A DNA stretch of 9,391 bases, from contig PMDT01000159.1 of assembly GCA_003154555.1 (NCBI GenBank), forward strand, positions 624-10,014. Direction: 5' to 3'. This document shows, piece by piece, positions 1 to 6,192 of the stretch (position 1 is the stretch's first letter; each line of letters starts with the position of its first letter). The stretch comes from Spirochaetaceae bacterium (GTDB lineage Bacteria; Spirochaetota; Spirochaetia; SZUA-6; Fen-1364). Both the position numbers and the translations under genes were made by a program. The notes under the pieces were generated by a model. It made no database searches. It was given only the letters and a program-made list of their open reading frames with translations, and had not been told where the DNA came from.

Positions 1-720
1 GACCTGGAGGCCTTCCTCCGCCTGTTCAAAGACCGGCCGAACGTCCTCGTGGAGGGCATTTCGACGCATTACGCGAATATCGAAGACACGCTGAATCACG
101 ATTTTGCCGCCTTGCAGATCCGTCGTTTCGAGGAGGCGCTCGTCACGGTGAATCGGACCGTGGGAAGTCCGCCGTACGTTCATACCGCGTGCACCGCCGC
201 TGCCCTGCTCTTCCCGAACACGCATTTCACGATGCTCAGGTTCGGCATCGGGTTGTACGGTCTTTGGCCGTCGCGGGAGACACTGCTCGCGGCGCGGGAG
301 AAAGGTGGCGCGGTGCCGGATTTCCGCCCCGTGCTCTCCTGGAAGACAAGGATCGCGCAGGTGAAAACCATCCCGGAAGGCAGCTACGTGGGCTATGGCT
401 GCTCGTACCGCACGACGCGCCAGACCGTGCTCGGCGTGCTACCCGTCGGCTACTCGGACGGCTACGACCGGGCGCTGGGCAACCGCGCGCACGTCCTGGT
501 GAAGGGAAGACGGGCCCCGGTCCTGGGCAGGATCTGTATGAACCTCATGATGGTGGACCTCACCGATGTCGCCGGTGCGCGCCTGGAGGATGAGGTGGTG
601 CTCCTGGGAAGCTCGGGTGAGGAGAAGATCAGCGCGGAGACCATGGCGGAATGGGCGGGCACGATCAACTACGAGATCGTGACGCGGATCAGCGCGTTCC
701 TGCCGCGGACGGTTGTCTGA
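1..720 (+). CDS. alr: Alanine racemase, C-terminal part (5' end outside window)
   Basis: PLP-dependent alanine racemase, interconverting L- and D-alanine in the cytoplasm for peptidoglycan. The frame is open from base 1 and gives 239 residues, so the gene begins upstream and the GTG at 49 is internal. Seen: a barrel segment (VEGISTHYAN, then LRFGIGLYGLWPS) and the C-terminal beta domain, with RPVLSWKTRIAQVK, the GYGCSY segment that should carry the catalytic tyrosine, PVGYSDGYDR, GRICMN and the terminal INYEIVTRIS. The PLP-lysine region is not in the window. One oddity: the usual GR-x-x-M-D motif reads MN here (see findings). It ends 27 bp from the convergent small gene, with no obvious terminator in the gap. 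Family assignment is secure; an alanine preference is assumed from the family. Confidence 0.95.
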   Translation, partial: DLEAFLRLFKDRPNVLVEGISTHYANIEDTLNHDFAALQIRRFEEALVTVNRTVGSPPYVHTACTAAALLFPNTHFTMLRFGIGLYGLWPSRETLLAAREKGGAVPDFRPVLSWKTRIAQVKTIPEGSYVGYGCSYRTTRQTVLGVLPVGYSDGYDRALGNRAHVLVKGRRAPVLGRICMNLMMVDLTDVAGARLEDEVVLLGSSGEEKISAETMAEWAGTINYEIVTRISAFLPRTVV

Positions 721-737
721 GCCGGTGCGGCCCGACC

Positions 738-772
738 AGGGACACCCTCATTTCGGGGACAGCCCATTTCCG
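738..772. repeat. Short imperfect direct repeat (two ~17-bp units)
   Basis: Two adjacent units read AGGGACACCCTCATTTCG (738-755) and GGGGACAGCCCATTTCCG (755-772). They differ by one substitution and a one-base indel in the core. The second unit and part of the first are read in frame by the small gene on the minus strand, supplying its last residues and its stop. GGGGACA...CATTTC-type repeats look like dispersed intergenic repeats (REP-like), but no transposase or further copy is visible here, so that identity is inference. Confidence 0.55.
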
Positions 773-930
773 CGAAAAATCTCCCCGTAGAGCCTTTCGG
801 CGCATTCCGGGCAGATTCCGTGACTCAGCAATGGCGTGCTTCCAGGAGGGACCGTCCCGACGGTCTTGATCACCTTCTGACACTCCGCGCACACACAGAC
901 AAGACCATCTCTTTTCTGCACTTTCTCCAT
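748..930 (-). CDS. Small double-CxxC putative zinc-binding protein
   Basis: A 60-residue protein with C14-x-x-C17 and C40-x-x-C43, plus C12. The segments CAECQKVIKTVG and LLSHGICPECAERLYGE match a cysteine module familiar at the ends of sensor kinases and response regulators (CxxCKKIR...FSHGICPEC...LYPE). Here it stands alone with a shortened middle, and no kinase or receiver domain is attached. Four cysteines could bind one zinc ion. I chose the ATG at 930 because GGGGAG lies just upstream, a good promoter sits at 955-984, and residues before it do not fit the module. The tail after LYGE (IFRGNGLSPK) is encoded mostly by a direct repeat and is probably not part of the conserved fold. Function unknown; a regulatory or metal-binding role is inference. 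Confidence 0.7.
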   Translation of the reverse strand: MEKVQKRDGLVCVCAECQKVIKTVGTVPPGSTPLLSHGICPECAERLYGEIFRGNGLSPK

Positions 931-944
931 ATTCTCCCCCCCCC
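931..944 (-). promoter_or_regulatory. Shine-Dalgarno region with a nine-G homopolymer
   Basis: The minus strand carries nine consecutive G (944-936) followed by AGAAT and the ATG at 930. The 3' end of the tract forms GGGGAG, 3 nt from the start codon. CCCC just upstream (CCCCGTCGGGG) could pair with part of the tract and hide it. This site supports the ATG at 930 over earlier in-frame codons. Confidence 0.5.
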
Positions 945-954
945 GACGGGGCAG

Positions 955-984
955 ATTATGAACAGAGCGGGCGGGTTTTGTCAA
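955..984 (-). promoter_or_regulatory. Sigma70-type promoter of the small CxxC gene
   Basis: On the minus strand, TTGACA (984-979, a perfect -35) and CATAAT (960-955, 5/6 to the -10 consensus) are separated by 18 bp. The predicted start is near 948, giving an ~18-nt leader with a G-rich Shine-Dalgarno. The -35 box contains the TGA stop codon of the upstream acyltransferase gene, so the two units are packed with no spare sequence. Confidence 0.7.
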
Positions 985-2414
985 ACGCTTTTTGGCTCTC
1001 CCGGCAGGTTGCCATGTTCCGCGACGGAGCGGAAGCTCAGAAGAATTTCCTGGGTAAGGGACGCCACTGCCCGGCGCCGGTCGCCCCGATACTCCTCCCA
1101 GCGGCGCGACACGTCGATGGGCTCGTTTACGACGATCCGCGCCGTCTTGGCAAAGGGATTGATGCGGCCGGAAACGTTGCCGCCTTCCAGCCTGTTCACG
1201 ACGTCCCAGAGATTCGTGATGGATTCCACGAACCGATCGAATCCCGAGTCCGGCTGCAGGTAGTCGGCGCGCACGTATTCCAGCACGTCGACGAGCTCCA
1301 TGTGGCGCAGCCGCAGCCAGCTCTCCTGGGCGATCCTGTCCCCGAGCGCCCGCACGACGCCGGACAGCGAGTCGACGTCAGTGATGTCGTCCCGGTAGAT
1401 TCGGCCCAGGCCCGCCATGCGCACGGCAAGTACGCGCTGGACGAAATCCCCGCGCGGCACGACCTGGAAAAAGCTTTCCGCCGCGGTGAGGGCCGCTTCA
1501 CACACACACCGCAGACGGTTCTGCAGGTCCGCGGGGCTCTCTTCGTCTTTGGGCGCCGGGAACGCGACCCCGTAGAAGCGCCGATAGAAATCCTCCGCGA
1601 CGTCGACCAGGTGCCGGCCGATCCGCATGACGCGGACGTGGATCTTCTCCCGCGCCTCGGCATCGGGCGGCATGCGGTCCCTGCGACCCGCCCGCGGGAT
1701 CAGGGCGTCCAGCGGATCGAGCCCGCATTCCCGCTCGATCTTCGAAAGCAGGGCGAGCAGCCCTTTCCAGTCACGCGGATCGTAATGGTAGCTCGTGCAT
1801 ACCGGGACGATCACAACGCGTTCATTGCGGGACTGCTTCTTCATGTCCTCCACGCACCAGAATGCGAATTGCGCGGTGCCGGATTCCAGGGCCGCGACCC
1901 GCTCGTTGTGGTAGGTGACCTGACCTTCCGGGGCGAGGGCGACCGGGTGCGGCATATCCGCGACGTAGCGGCGTATCGTATTGATGCTCTGGGCCTCGAA
2001 GCGCCCGGGGTATACAGAGATGGCTCCAAGCAGGGGAAGCATCCAGCCAAGGAAACCGCCTGCCCACAGGGGGACATCACGTCCGAAGAGGAAGTACCCG
2101 CGCGGCGCGTGGCGCAGCGGTATGCCGAGTCGGCGCGCTTCCCGGCCCACGATGCCGCACATGAGACGGAAGACCACGGTGCCGTCCTCCACGCCAGGGT
2201 GGCGGAAAGCGACGATGAGACGCAGCGTTCCTTCCTGCATGCCCTGGTAGGCCCGTACAAGCCGCTCGATGCCGTAGAGCTCTTCGCGCCGGACATGGTT
2301 GCCCATGCGGACATAGAGCCACGATCCCAGGCGCGCCAGCTTCAGGAGCCAGGGGTTCTTTGCCGGGGGCAGAAATGCCAGGCCGGAGCTTACACCACGC
2401 GGGGTTTTCAACAT
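981..2414 (-). CDS. PlsC-like glycerophospholipid acyltransferase family protein with long C-terminal region
   Basis: A 477-residue protein of the lysophosphatidate acyltransferase (PlsC/LPLAT) superfamily, which transfers acyl chains from acyl-CoA or acyl-ACP to glycerophosphate-type acceptors at the inner membrane. Seen: the catalytic HX4D box as FRHPGVEDG (H72, D77), acceptor-binding APEGQ (PEG at 162-164) in place of the usual FPEGTR, and IVPV (202-205). A hydrophobic stretch, LWAGGFLGWMLPLLGAISV, lies at about 116-134. PlsC itself is about 240 residues; the extra ~250 residues at the C-terminus are soluble-looking and unrecognised. I chose ATG 2414: the longer frame starts at a GTG at 2465 inside the hairpin array and upstream of the likely -10 box. 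No clear Shine-Dalgarno is visible. The true acceptor is unknown; a remote acyltransferase of another lipid or glycan is possible. Confidence 0.85.
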   Translation of the reverse strand: MLKTPRGVSSGLAFLPPAKNPWLLKLARLGSWLYVRMGNHVRREELYGIERLVRAYQGMQEGTLRLIVAFRHPGVEDGTVVFRLMCGIVGREARRLGIPLRHAPRGYFLFGRDVPLWAGGFLGWMLPLLGAISVYPGRFEAQSINTIRRYVADMPHPVALAPEGQVTYHNERVAALESGTAQFAFWCVEDMKKQSRNERVVIVPVCTSYHYDPRDWKGLLALLSKIERECGLDPLDALIPRAGRRDRMPPDAEAREKIHVRVMRIGRHLVDVAEDFYRRFYGVAFPAPKDEESPADLQNRLRCVCEAALTAAESFFQVVPRGDFVQRVLAVRMAGLGRIYRDDITDVDSLSGVVRALGDRIAQESWLRLRHMELVDVLEYVRADYLQPDSGFDRFVESITNLWDVVNRLEGGNVSGRINPFAKTARIVVNEPIDVSRRWEEYRGDRRRAVASLTQEILLSFRSVAEHGNLPGEPKSV

Positions 2415-2424
2415 GATGCAATCG

Positions 2425-2432
2425 AGTCTATC
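2425..2432 (-). promoter_or_regulatory. Possible extended -10 promoter of the acyltransferase gene
   Basis: The minus strand reads TGA-TAGACT: a TGn extension and a 4/6 -10 hexamer (2430-2425), ending 10 nt before the ATG at 2414. No good -35 is at the right distance; TTGTTT lies 20 bp upstream, which is too far. If used, the mRNA leader would be only about 3-4 nt. Confidence 0.4.
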
Positions 2433-2460
2433 ACGAGTGCGCCGGGGATGAAACAAAAAT

Positions 2461-2553
2461 GCCACCGACTACGGTGGCCGCAAATGCCACCGATGACGGT
2501 GGCCGCAAATGCCACCGACTACGGTGGCCGCAAATGCCACCGACTACGGTGGC
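2461..2553. repeat. Tandem array of four 25-bp palindromic hairpin units
   Basis: Units start at 2461, 2486, 2511 and 2536. Each has the stem GCCACCG, a four-base loop, and CGGTGGC, a perfect 7-bp inverted repeat; the first three are followed by a 7-bp linker CGCAAAT. The loop is ACTA in units 1, 3 and 4 and ATGA in unit 2, while all eight stem arms are identical. The right arm of one unit can also pair with the left arm of the next across the linker, so two mutually exclusive folding registers exist. The array lies between the importer operon's terminator and the acyltransferase promoter, outside any gene I accept. Function unknown: transcript insulation, mRNA stability or tandem protein binding sites are all possible. 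Confidence 0.9.
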
Positions 2554-2558
2554 CGCGC

Positions 2559-2590
2559 AAAAAAAAGCGGCACCCCCGGGAGGTGCCGCC
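2559..2590 (-). terminator. Rho-independent terminator of the ABC importer operon
   Basis: On the minus strand, GCGGCACC (2589-2582) pairs perfectly with GGTGCCGC (2574-2567) around a seven-base loop, followed at once by eight T (2566-2559). It begins about 22 bp after the binding-protein stop codon, so it ends the importer transcript just before the hairpin array. Confidence 0.93.
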
Positions 2591-2611
2591 GTCACCTGCG
2601 AATGGACGCGG

Positions 2612-3919
2612 CTAAGGAGCGGATTCCTGAAAGATCTTATCAGCCTTGGCCTGCAGCGCGGAGAGCGCGGCGTCGGGATCCCCGCCGTTGAGCACCGCCG
2701 TGTACGCGGCGACCACGGCATCACGCGCGAGGTCGTACCCGGCATAGGGAGGCTCGGTCTTGAGAGTCGCGGTCTTCAGGAGCGACCAGGCGGCCGCAAA
2801 CGTCGGGTCGCTGTCGAGGAGGTCCCTGATGAGCGGCTCTGCGGCCCTGCGGACGGGGAAATAGTGCGTGACATGGGTCCAGAGCGCCTGCTGCTTCGGC
2901 TCGGAGAACCACTTGATGAAAAGCCACGCGGCGAGTTGTTTCGGCGGCGTGCTCTTCGGGATGCTCACGCTCGCGCCGTACAGGTTCATCGCCGGGGCGT
3001 TCGTTGCGGTGGCCTGGGGAATGGGTGCGATAGCCCAGTCGAACGGACCGTTCTTGTTCGCCTTCACCGCCGCCGCATAGTAGGAATAGCCGGAAGTGGA
3101 ACCCGTGGTGAAGGCAACCATGCCATTGCCGAAATCGTTCTGATCGTCGTATTTCTTGGGGATCAGCCGTGCGTAGCCCTGCTTCACCAATCCCGCGACG
3201 TACTGCATCGTTGTCTTCATGACCGGGGTATTCAGCGTGTAGCCCTTCCCGTCGGGGCGGGCAAAATCGCCCCCGCGCGAGATGAGGAAGGCGAAGACGT
3301 TGGAGGCATCAAGATTGTCCACGGCGTAGCCATAGGTCCCCTTGTCCTTGCTCGTCACCTTCTGGCAGTCCATGGTGAACTCGTCCCACGTCTTCGGCGG
3401 TGCGGTGACACCGACTGATTTCAGGAGGCTCATGTTGACGTACAGGACATCGAGGGACCGGTTGGGCGGGAATCCCAGGCGTTTGCCACCGAACTGGGCA
3501 TTGACGTCCTGGTTGATGAAGCCCGCAAAGAAATCGCTTATGTCCTGACCGAGGCCCCATTTCGGATCCTTCACATACACATTCATGTCCGCCAGGGCGT
3601 CATTCACCTCGTAGGTTGCCGCCTGGTTCTGATAGGCGACAACGAGCTCGGGCGGGTTCTTCGCCGCGATGGCGGCGAGCATCTTGTTGTAGACCTGGTC
3701 GTAGGGACCCTGGTAGGTGCCGTTGACGGTGATTTTCCAGGCGTTGGTCCCGTTGAAGTCGGCGATCATCTTCTGCATGGCGTCGCCACTGGCGCCCGAA
3801 AACTGGAACCAGTAATTGATGGTCGCCCCCGTTGGATCGACGCCCGCAAGATCCTTGCCCTGTGCGAAGAGCACGGACGCCGCCACAAGCAGCGCCACTG
3901 CGAGCAGAAACTTCTTCAT
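2612..3919 (-). CDS. Extracellular solute-binding protein (family 1, UgpB-like) of an ABC importer
   Basis: A 435-residue periplasmic binding protein that captures a solute, probably a sugar or glycerol-phosphate-type compound, and delivers it to the permease pair encoded just upstream in the same operon. Seen: a signal peptide MKKFLLAVALLVAASVLFAQ with cleavage likely after the Ala of LFA. There is no lipobox cysteine, so it should be soluble rather than lipid-anchored. INYWFQFSGASGDAMQKMIADF, YDQVYNKMLAAIAAKNPPELVV and the C-terminal KQLAAWLFIKWFSEP stretch fit family 1 binding proteins, and the length is typical (400-440). ATG 3919 is chosen because GGGAGG lies 5 nt upstream and the signal peptide starts there; the frame runs further upstream without good signals. 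It is the last gene before a strong terminator. The substrate cannot be read from sequence. Confidence 0.93.
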   Translation of the reverse strand: MKKFLLAVALLVAASVLFAQGKDLAGVDPTGATINYWFQFSGASGDAMQKMIADFNGTNAWKITVNGTYQGPYDQVYNKMLAAIAAKNPPELVVAYQNQAATYEVNDALADMNVYVKDPKWGLGQDISDFFAGFINQDVNAQFGGKRLGFPPNRSLDVLYVNMSLLKSVGVTAPPKTWDEFTMDCQKVTSKDKGTYGYAVDNLDASNVFAFLISRGGDFARPDGKGYTLNTPVMKTTMQYVAGLVKQGYARLIPKKYDDQNDFGNGMVAFTTGSTSGYSYYAAAVKANKNGPFDWAIAPIPQATATNAPAMNLYGASVSIPKSTPPKQLAAWLFIKWFSEPKQQALWTHVTHYFPVRRAAEPLIRDLLDSDPTFAAAWSLLKTATLKTEPPYAGYDLARDAVVAAYTAVLNGGDPDAALSALQAKADKIFQESAP

Positions 3920-3924
3920 GTAAT

Positions 3925-3930
3925 CCTCCC
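3925..3930 (-). promoter_or_regulatory. Strong Shine-Dalgarno of the binding-protein gene
   Basis: GGGAGG sits 5 nt before the ATG at 3919 and fixes that start over the upstream extension. It is the best ribosome site in the window, fitting the usual need for more binding protein than permease. The 84-bp gap to the permease gene (3920-4003) shows no convincing promoter; a small CCGC/GCGG hairpin is its only other structure. Confidence 0.75.
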
Positions 3931-4003
3931 TTGCATGCCGGCCTTGTCCCTTTGCTGTAGGGTTTCCGCACGCGCGGTCCCGACGCACAAAAGATAAGGA
4001 AAA

Positions 4004-4873
4004 TCAGCCCTTGATACCACTCCTCGCGATGGCCTCGGTGAACTGCTTCTGGGCGAAGAAATAGGCGAGCACCACGGGCAGCACCGAGATCATCGCGCCC
4101 GCCATGCGGAGCTGGTTCTGCGGGCCGGCCTCCGTGACGAATGTCGCAAGCCCCACCGTGATGGGCCTCCAGCGCATTGTCTGCGTCGCGACGAGCGGCC
4201 ACTGGAGGGAATTCCAGGAGCCGACGAAGGCGAGGAACGCGACCGTGAAAAGAGGCGGTGCCGACAGCGGCAGCACGACCGACAGAAGGAGCCGCGGATG
4301 GCCGGCCCCGTCCATGCGGGCGCTCTCCAGGAGCTCGTTGGGGAGCTGGGCAAAGAACTGGCGCAGAAGAAAGATGGAAAAGGCGCTGGCCATGAAAGGG
4401 ACGGTGAGCCCGGCAAGGGTGTCGTACCAGCCCAGCCGGGTGATGAGGATGAAGTTCGGGATGAGGTAGACGCTTTCGGGGATGACGAGCGTCGCGATGA
4501 ATATGGAGAAGACCAGGCGCGAACCCGCGAACCGGATCTTCGCAAAAGCGTAGGCGGCGAGCGCGGACGTGAACATGAGCCCTGCCACCGTGAGGGCAGC
4601 GGTGATAATGCTGTTACGGAAGAAGAGGCTGAAGTTCGCCGTGGTCCAGGCGGTTGCATAGTTGACCCACTGGGGCACCGACGGCCAGAACTCCGGATGG
4701 AATGGAAATGGATTGACCCGGATGATCGTCTCGCCCACGGTCTTCAGCGACGTGCTCAGCATGTAGAGGAAGGGAAGGATGAACAGGAAGGCCGCGAGCG
4801 TCAGGAGCACGGCAACGGTGACCCCGCCGGCAGTGGGACGCGGCCGGGCCCGCATCGGGTCTTCAATCGCCAT
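4004..4873 (-). CDS. Carbohydrate ABC transporter permease (MalG/UgpE type)
   Basis: Inner-membrane permease of 289 residues, the usual size for this subunit, with about six membrane segments (roughly 17-38, 86-110, 119-141, 150-172, 207-228, 257-276). The EAA loop that docks on the ATPase is clear at 180-202: ELLESARMDGAG followed by VVLPL. It pairs with the larger permease upstream to form the channel. The ATG at 4873 overlaps the end of the upstream permease gene by 11 bp, implying translational coupling; an in-frame ATG at 4855 is an alternative. No ATPase gene follows, so a shared MsmK/UgpC-like ATPase from elsewhere is presumably used, as is common for this importer class. Confidence 0.94.
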   Translation of the reverse strand: MAIEDPMRARPRPTAGGVTVAVLLTLAAFLFILPFLYMLSTSLKTVGETIIRVNPFPFHPEFWPSVPQWVNYATAWTTANFSLFFRNSIITAALTVAGLMFTSALAAYAFAKIRFAGSRLVFSIFIATLVIPESVYLIPNFILITRLGWYDTLAGLTVPFMASAFSIFLLRQFFAQLPNELLESARMDGAGHPRLLLSVVLPLSAPPLFTVAFLAFVGSWNSLQWPLVATQTMRWRPITVGLATFVTEAGPQNQLRMAGAMISVLPVVLAYFFAQKQFTEAIARSGIKG

Positions 4874-6059
4874 AGCTCACCCGACTCCCCGTGGTGCGCT
4901 GCTGCGCCACGGTGAGACCGAGGACGATCACGAACAGGAGCAGGGAGACGGCGGCCGCATACCCCATGTTCCCCTTGCGGAATGCGGTGAAGAATATGGA
5001 CACGCTGATCGGGTCGACAGCCGAGCCGACCGCCGGGTTGCGCAGGACATAGAGCTGCGTGAATGCTTTGAAGGTCCCGATGACCCCGAGGAGAGTCAGG
5101 AAATACGTCGTCGGTGAAAGAAGGGGGAGAGTAATGGAGAAGAGGCTCCGGAGCTTTCCGGCACCGTCCATCTGCGCCGCCTCGTAGAGCTGACGCGGAA
5201 TCGCGGCCAGCCCATTGATGTAGATGAGGGCGTAGTAGCCGACGAAGACCCACCAGCTGTAGAAGACGATCGCGATGAGCGCGAGGCTCGGCCCCTGCGC
5301 CCATGCGGCCCAGTACGCCGGGATCACGCCGGTCGCACCAGTCTGCGCCGCGCCGCCGAAGATCAGGGCGAATACGCCTTTCGGCTCCTGGAGCCATTGG
5401 AGGGGGGAGATCCCGACGAGCCGGAGGACCTGGTTCGCGAATGAATCGGGCCGCAGGGAAAAGAGCAGCTCGAAGATGGCCGCCGTGGCGACCGTCGGGG
5501 CAATGTACGGCATGAGGCTGATGACTCTGAAGGCCTGGCGCCCCCGCAGGGGCCGTGAGAGCAGAAGCGCAAGCAGCAGCCCTGCAACGAGCTGCACGGG
5601 AACCGTGCAGACGCAGTACCAGACGGTCACCCGCAGCGCGTCGAAGACGTCCTTATCGCCCTGCGCGGCCAGCGCCGGAAGCGCCGCGGCGAATCCGGCA
5701 AGGGAGAGGGCCAGGAGAATACCGCCGAACACGCCGCGCGCGCGCTGCTGGGAGCTGCGGTGTCGAAAAAGGAATACCGCGAGGACCGCTCCCCCCACAG
5801 CCGCACAAACGGCCACGAGGGCAAGAGGATTTGCGCCGAACAGGGAAATGAAGTTCCCGACACCGGTAAACCTTCCGCGCGCGAGACGCCACCGAAAAAG
5901 ACTCACATAGACGGTGAAGAACAGGGGAAAGATGCCGAAGACGCCGATGATCAGCGCGGAAGGGCTCAGGAGCATATAGGCTGCCAACGTGTCACGACGG
6001 CTTTTCAGTGACCGCACGCGACGGGGAGCCTTGTTGATCGATGCGTGTTCGCCGCTCAT
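4863..6059 (-). CDS. Carbohydrate ABC transporter permease (MalF/UgpA type) with two insertions
   Basis: First gene of the importer operon, 398 residues, about 100 longer than typical UgpA-like permeases. Seen: first membrane helix at about 28-53, then RFTGVGNF. The transport core restarts at VFDALRVTVWYCVCTVPVQL (138-157), and the EAA loop LYEAAQMDGAG...ITLPLLSPT lies at 291-317. Two segments interrupt the standard layout. Residues ~77-136 hold two extra predicted membrane helices joined by a basic loop (RHRSSQQRAR). Residues ~228-258, rich in Gly and Ala, come before the WWVFVGYYALIYINGL helix. I chose the ATG at 6059 over the TTG at 6074 because the TTG lies inside the -10 box of the likely promoter. 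Substrate unknown. Confidence 0.93.
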   Translation of the reverse strand: MSGEHASINKAPRRVRSLKSRRDTLAAYMLLSPSALIIGVFGIFPLFFTVYVSLFRWRLARGRFTGVGNFISLFGANPLALVAVCAAVGGAVLAVFLFRHRSSQQRARGVFGGILLALSLAGFAAALPALAAQGDKDVFDALRVTVWYCVCTVPVQLVAGLLLALLLSRPLRGRQAFRVISLMPYIAPTVATAAIFELLFSLRPDSFANQVLRLVGISPLQWLQEPKGVFALIFGGAAQTGATGVIPAYWAAWAQGPSLALIAIVFYSWWVFVGYYALIYINGLAAIPRQLYEAAQMDGAGKLRSLFSITLPLLSPTTYFLTLLGVIGTFKAFTQLYVLRNPAVGSAVDPISVSIFFTAFRKGNMGYAAAVSLLLFVIVLGLTVAQQRTTGSRVSYGD

Positions 6060-6070
6060 GACCCGCCGGA

Positions 6071-6099
6071 ACAATAGGAACAGCCCCGCGCGAAGTCAA
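6071..6099 (-). promoter_or_regulatory. Sigma70-type promoter of the importer operon
   Basis: On the minus strand, TTGACT (6099-6094, 5/6) and TATTGT (6076-6071, 4/6) are 17 bp apart. The -10 ends 11 nt before the permease ATG, so the predicted leader is only about 5 nt. No convincing operator palindrome was found between this promoter and the divergent one. Confidence 0.7.
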
Positions 6100-6148
6100 G
6101 TCGACGGCGTGGCCTCATGCGCGAGGGCTCCCGCCGAATTGGATCGCG

Positions 6149-6177
6149 TTGACACTCCTCCGGGATTTCCGTATGAT
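6149..6177 (+). promoter_or_regulatory. Near-consensus sigma70 promoter of the glycosyltransferase gene
   Basis: TTGACA (6149-6154, perfect) and TATGAT (6172-6177, 5/6) are separated by exactly 17 bp. This is the strongest promoter in the window. The -10 ends 15 nt before the ATG at 6193, predicting a leader of about 9 nt with only a weak AGG as ribosome site. Confidence 0.82.
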
Positions 6178-6192
6178 TGAAATTCGCCAGGC

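Noticed and set aside
2461..2553. CRISPR array
   Set aside because: The period is 25 bp and the repeat takes up nearly the whole period. The linkers are identical instead of unique spacers, and no cas gene is nearby.
978..2615. Long plus-strand open frame (545 codons) opposite the acyltransferase gene
   Set aside because: It mirrors the minus-strand gene, which has clear HX4D, PEG and IVPV motifs. The translation is rich in Arg, His, Asp and Val and crosses the hairpin array and terminator, typical of an antisense shadow in GC-rich DNA.
2459..3418. Plus-strand open frame starting inside the hairpin array
   Set aside because: It lies opposite the binding-protein gene and begins in repeats and a terminator, with no ribosome site or recognisable domain.
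3920..4003. Internal promoter before the binding-protein gene
   Set aside because: No -35/-10 pair at acceptable spacing was found; the gene has a strong Shine-Dalgarno and sits within the operon.
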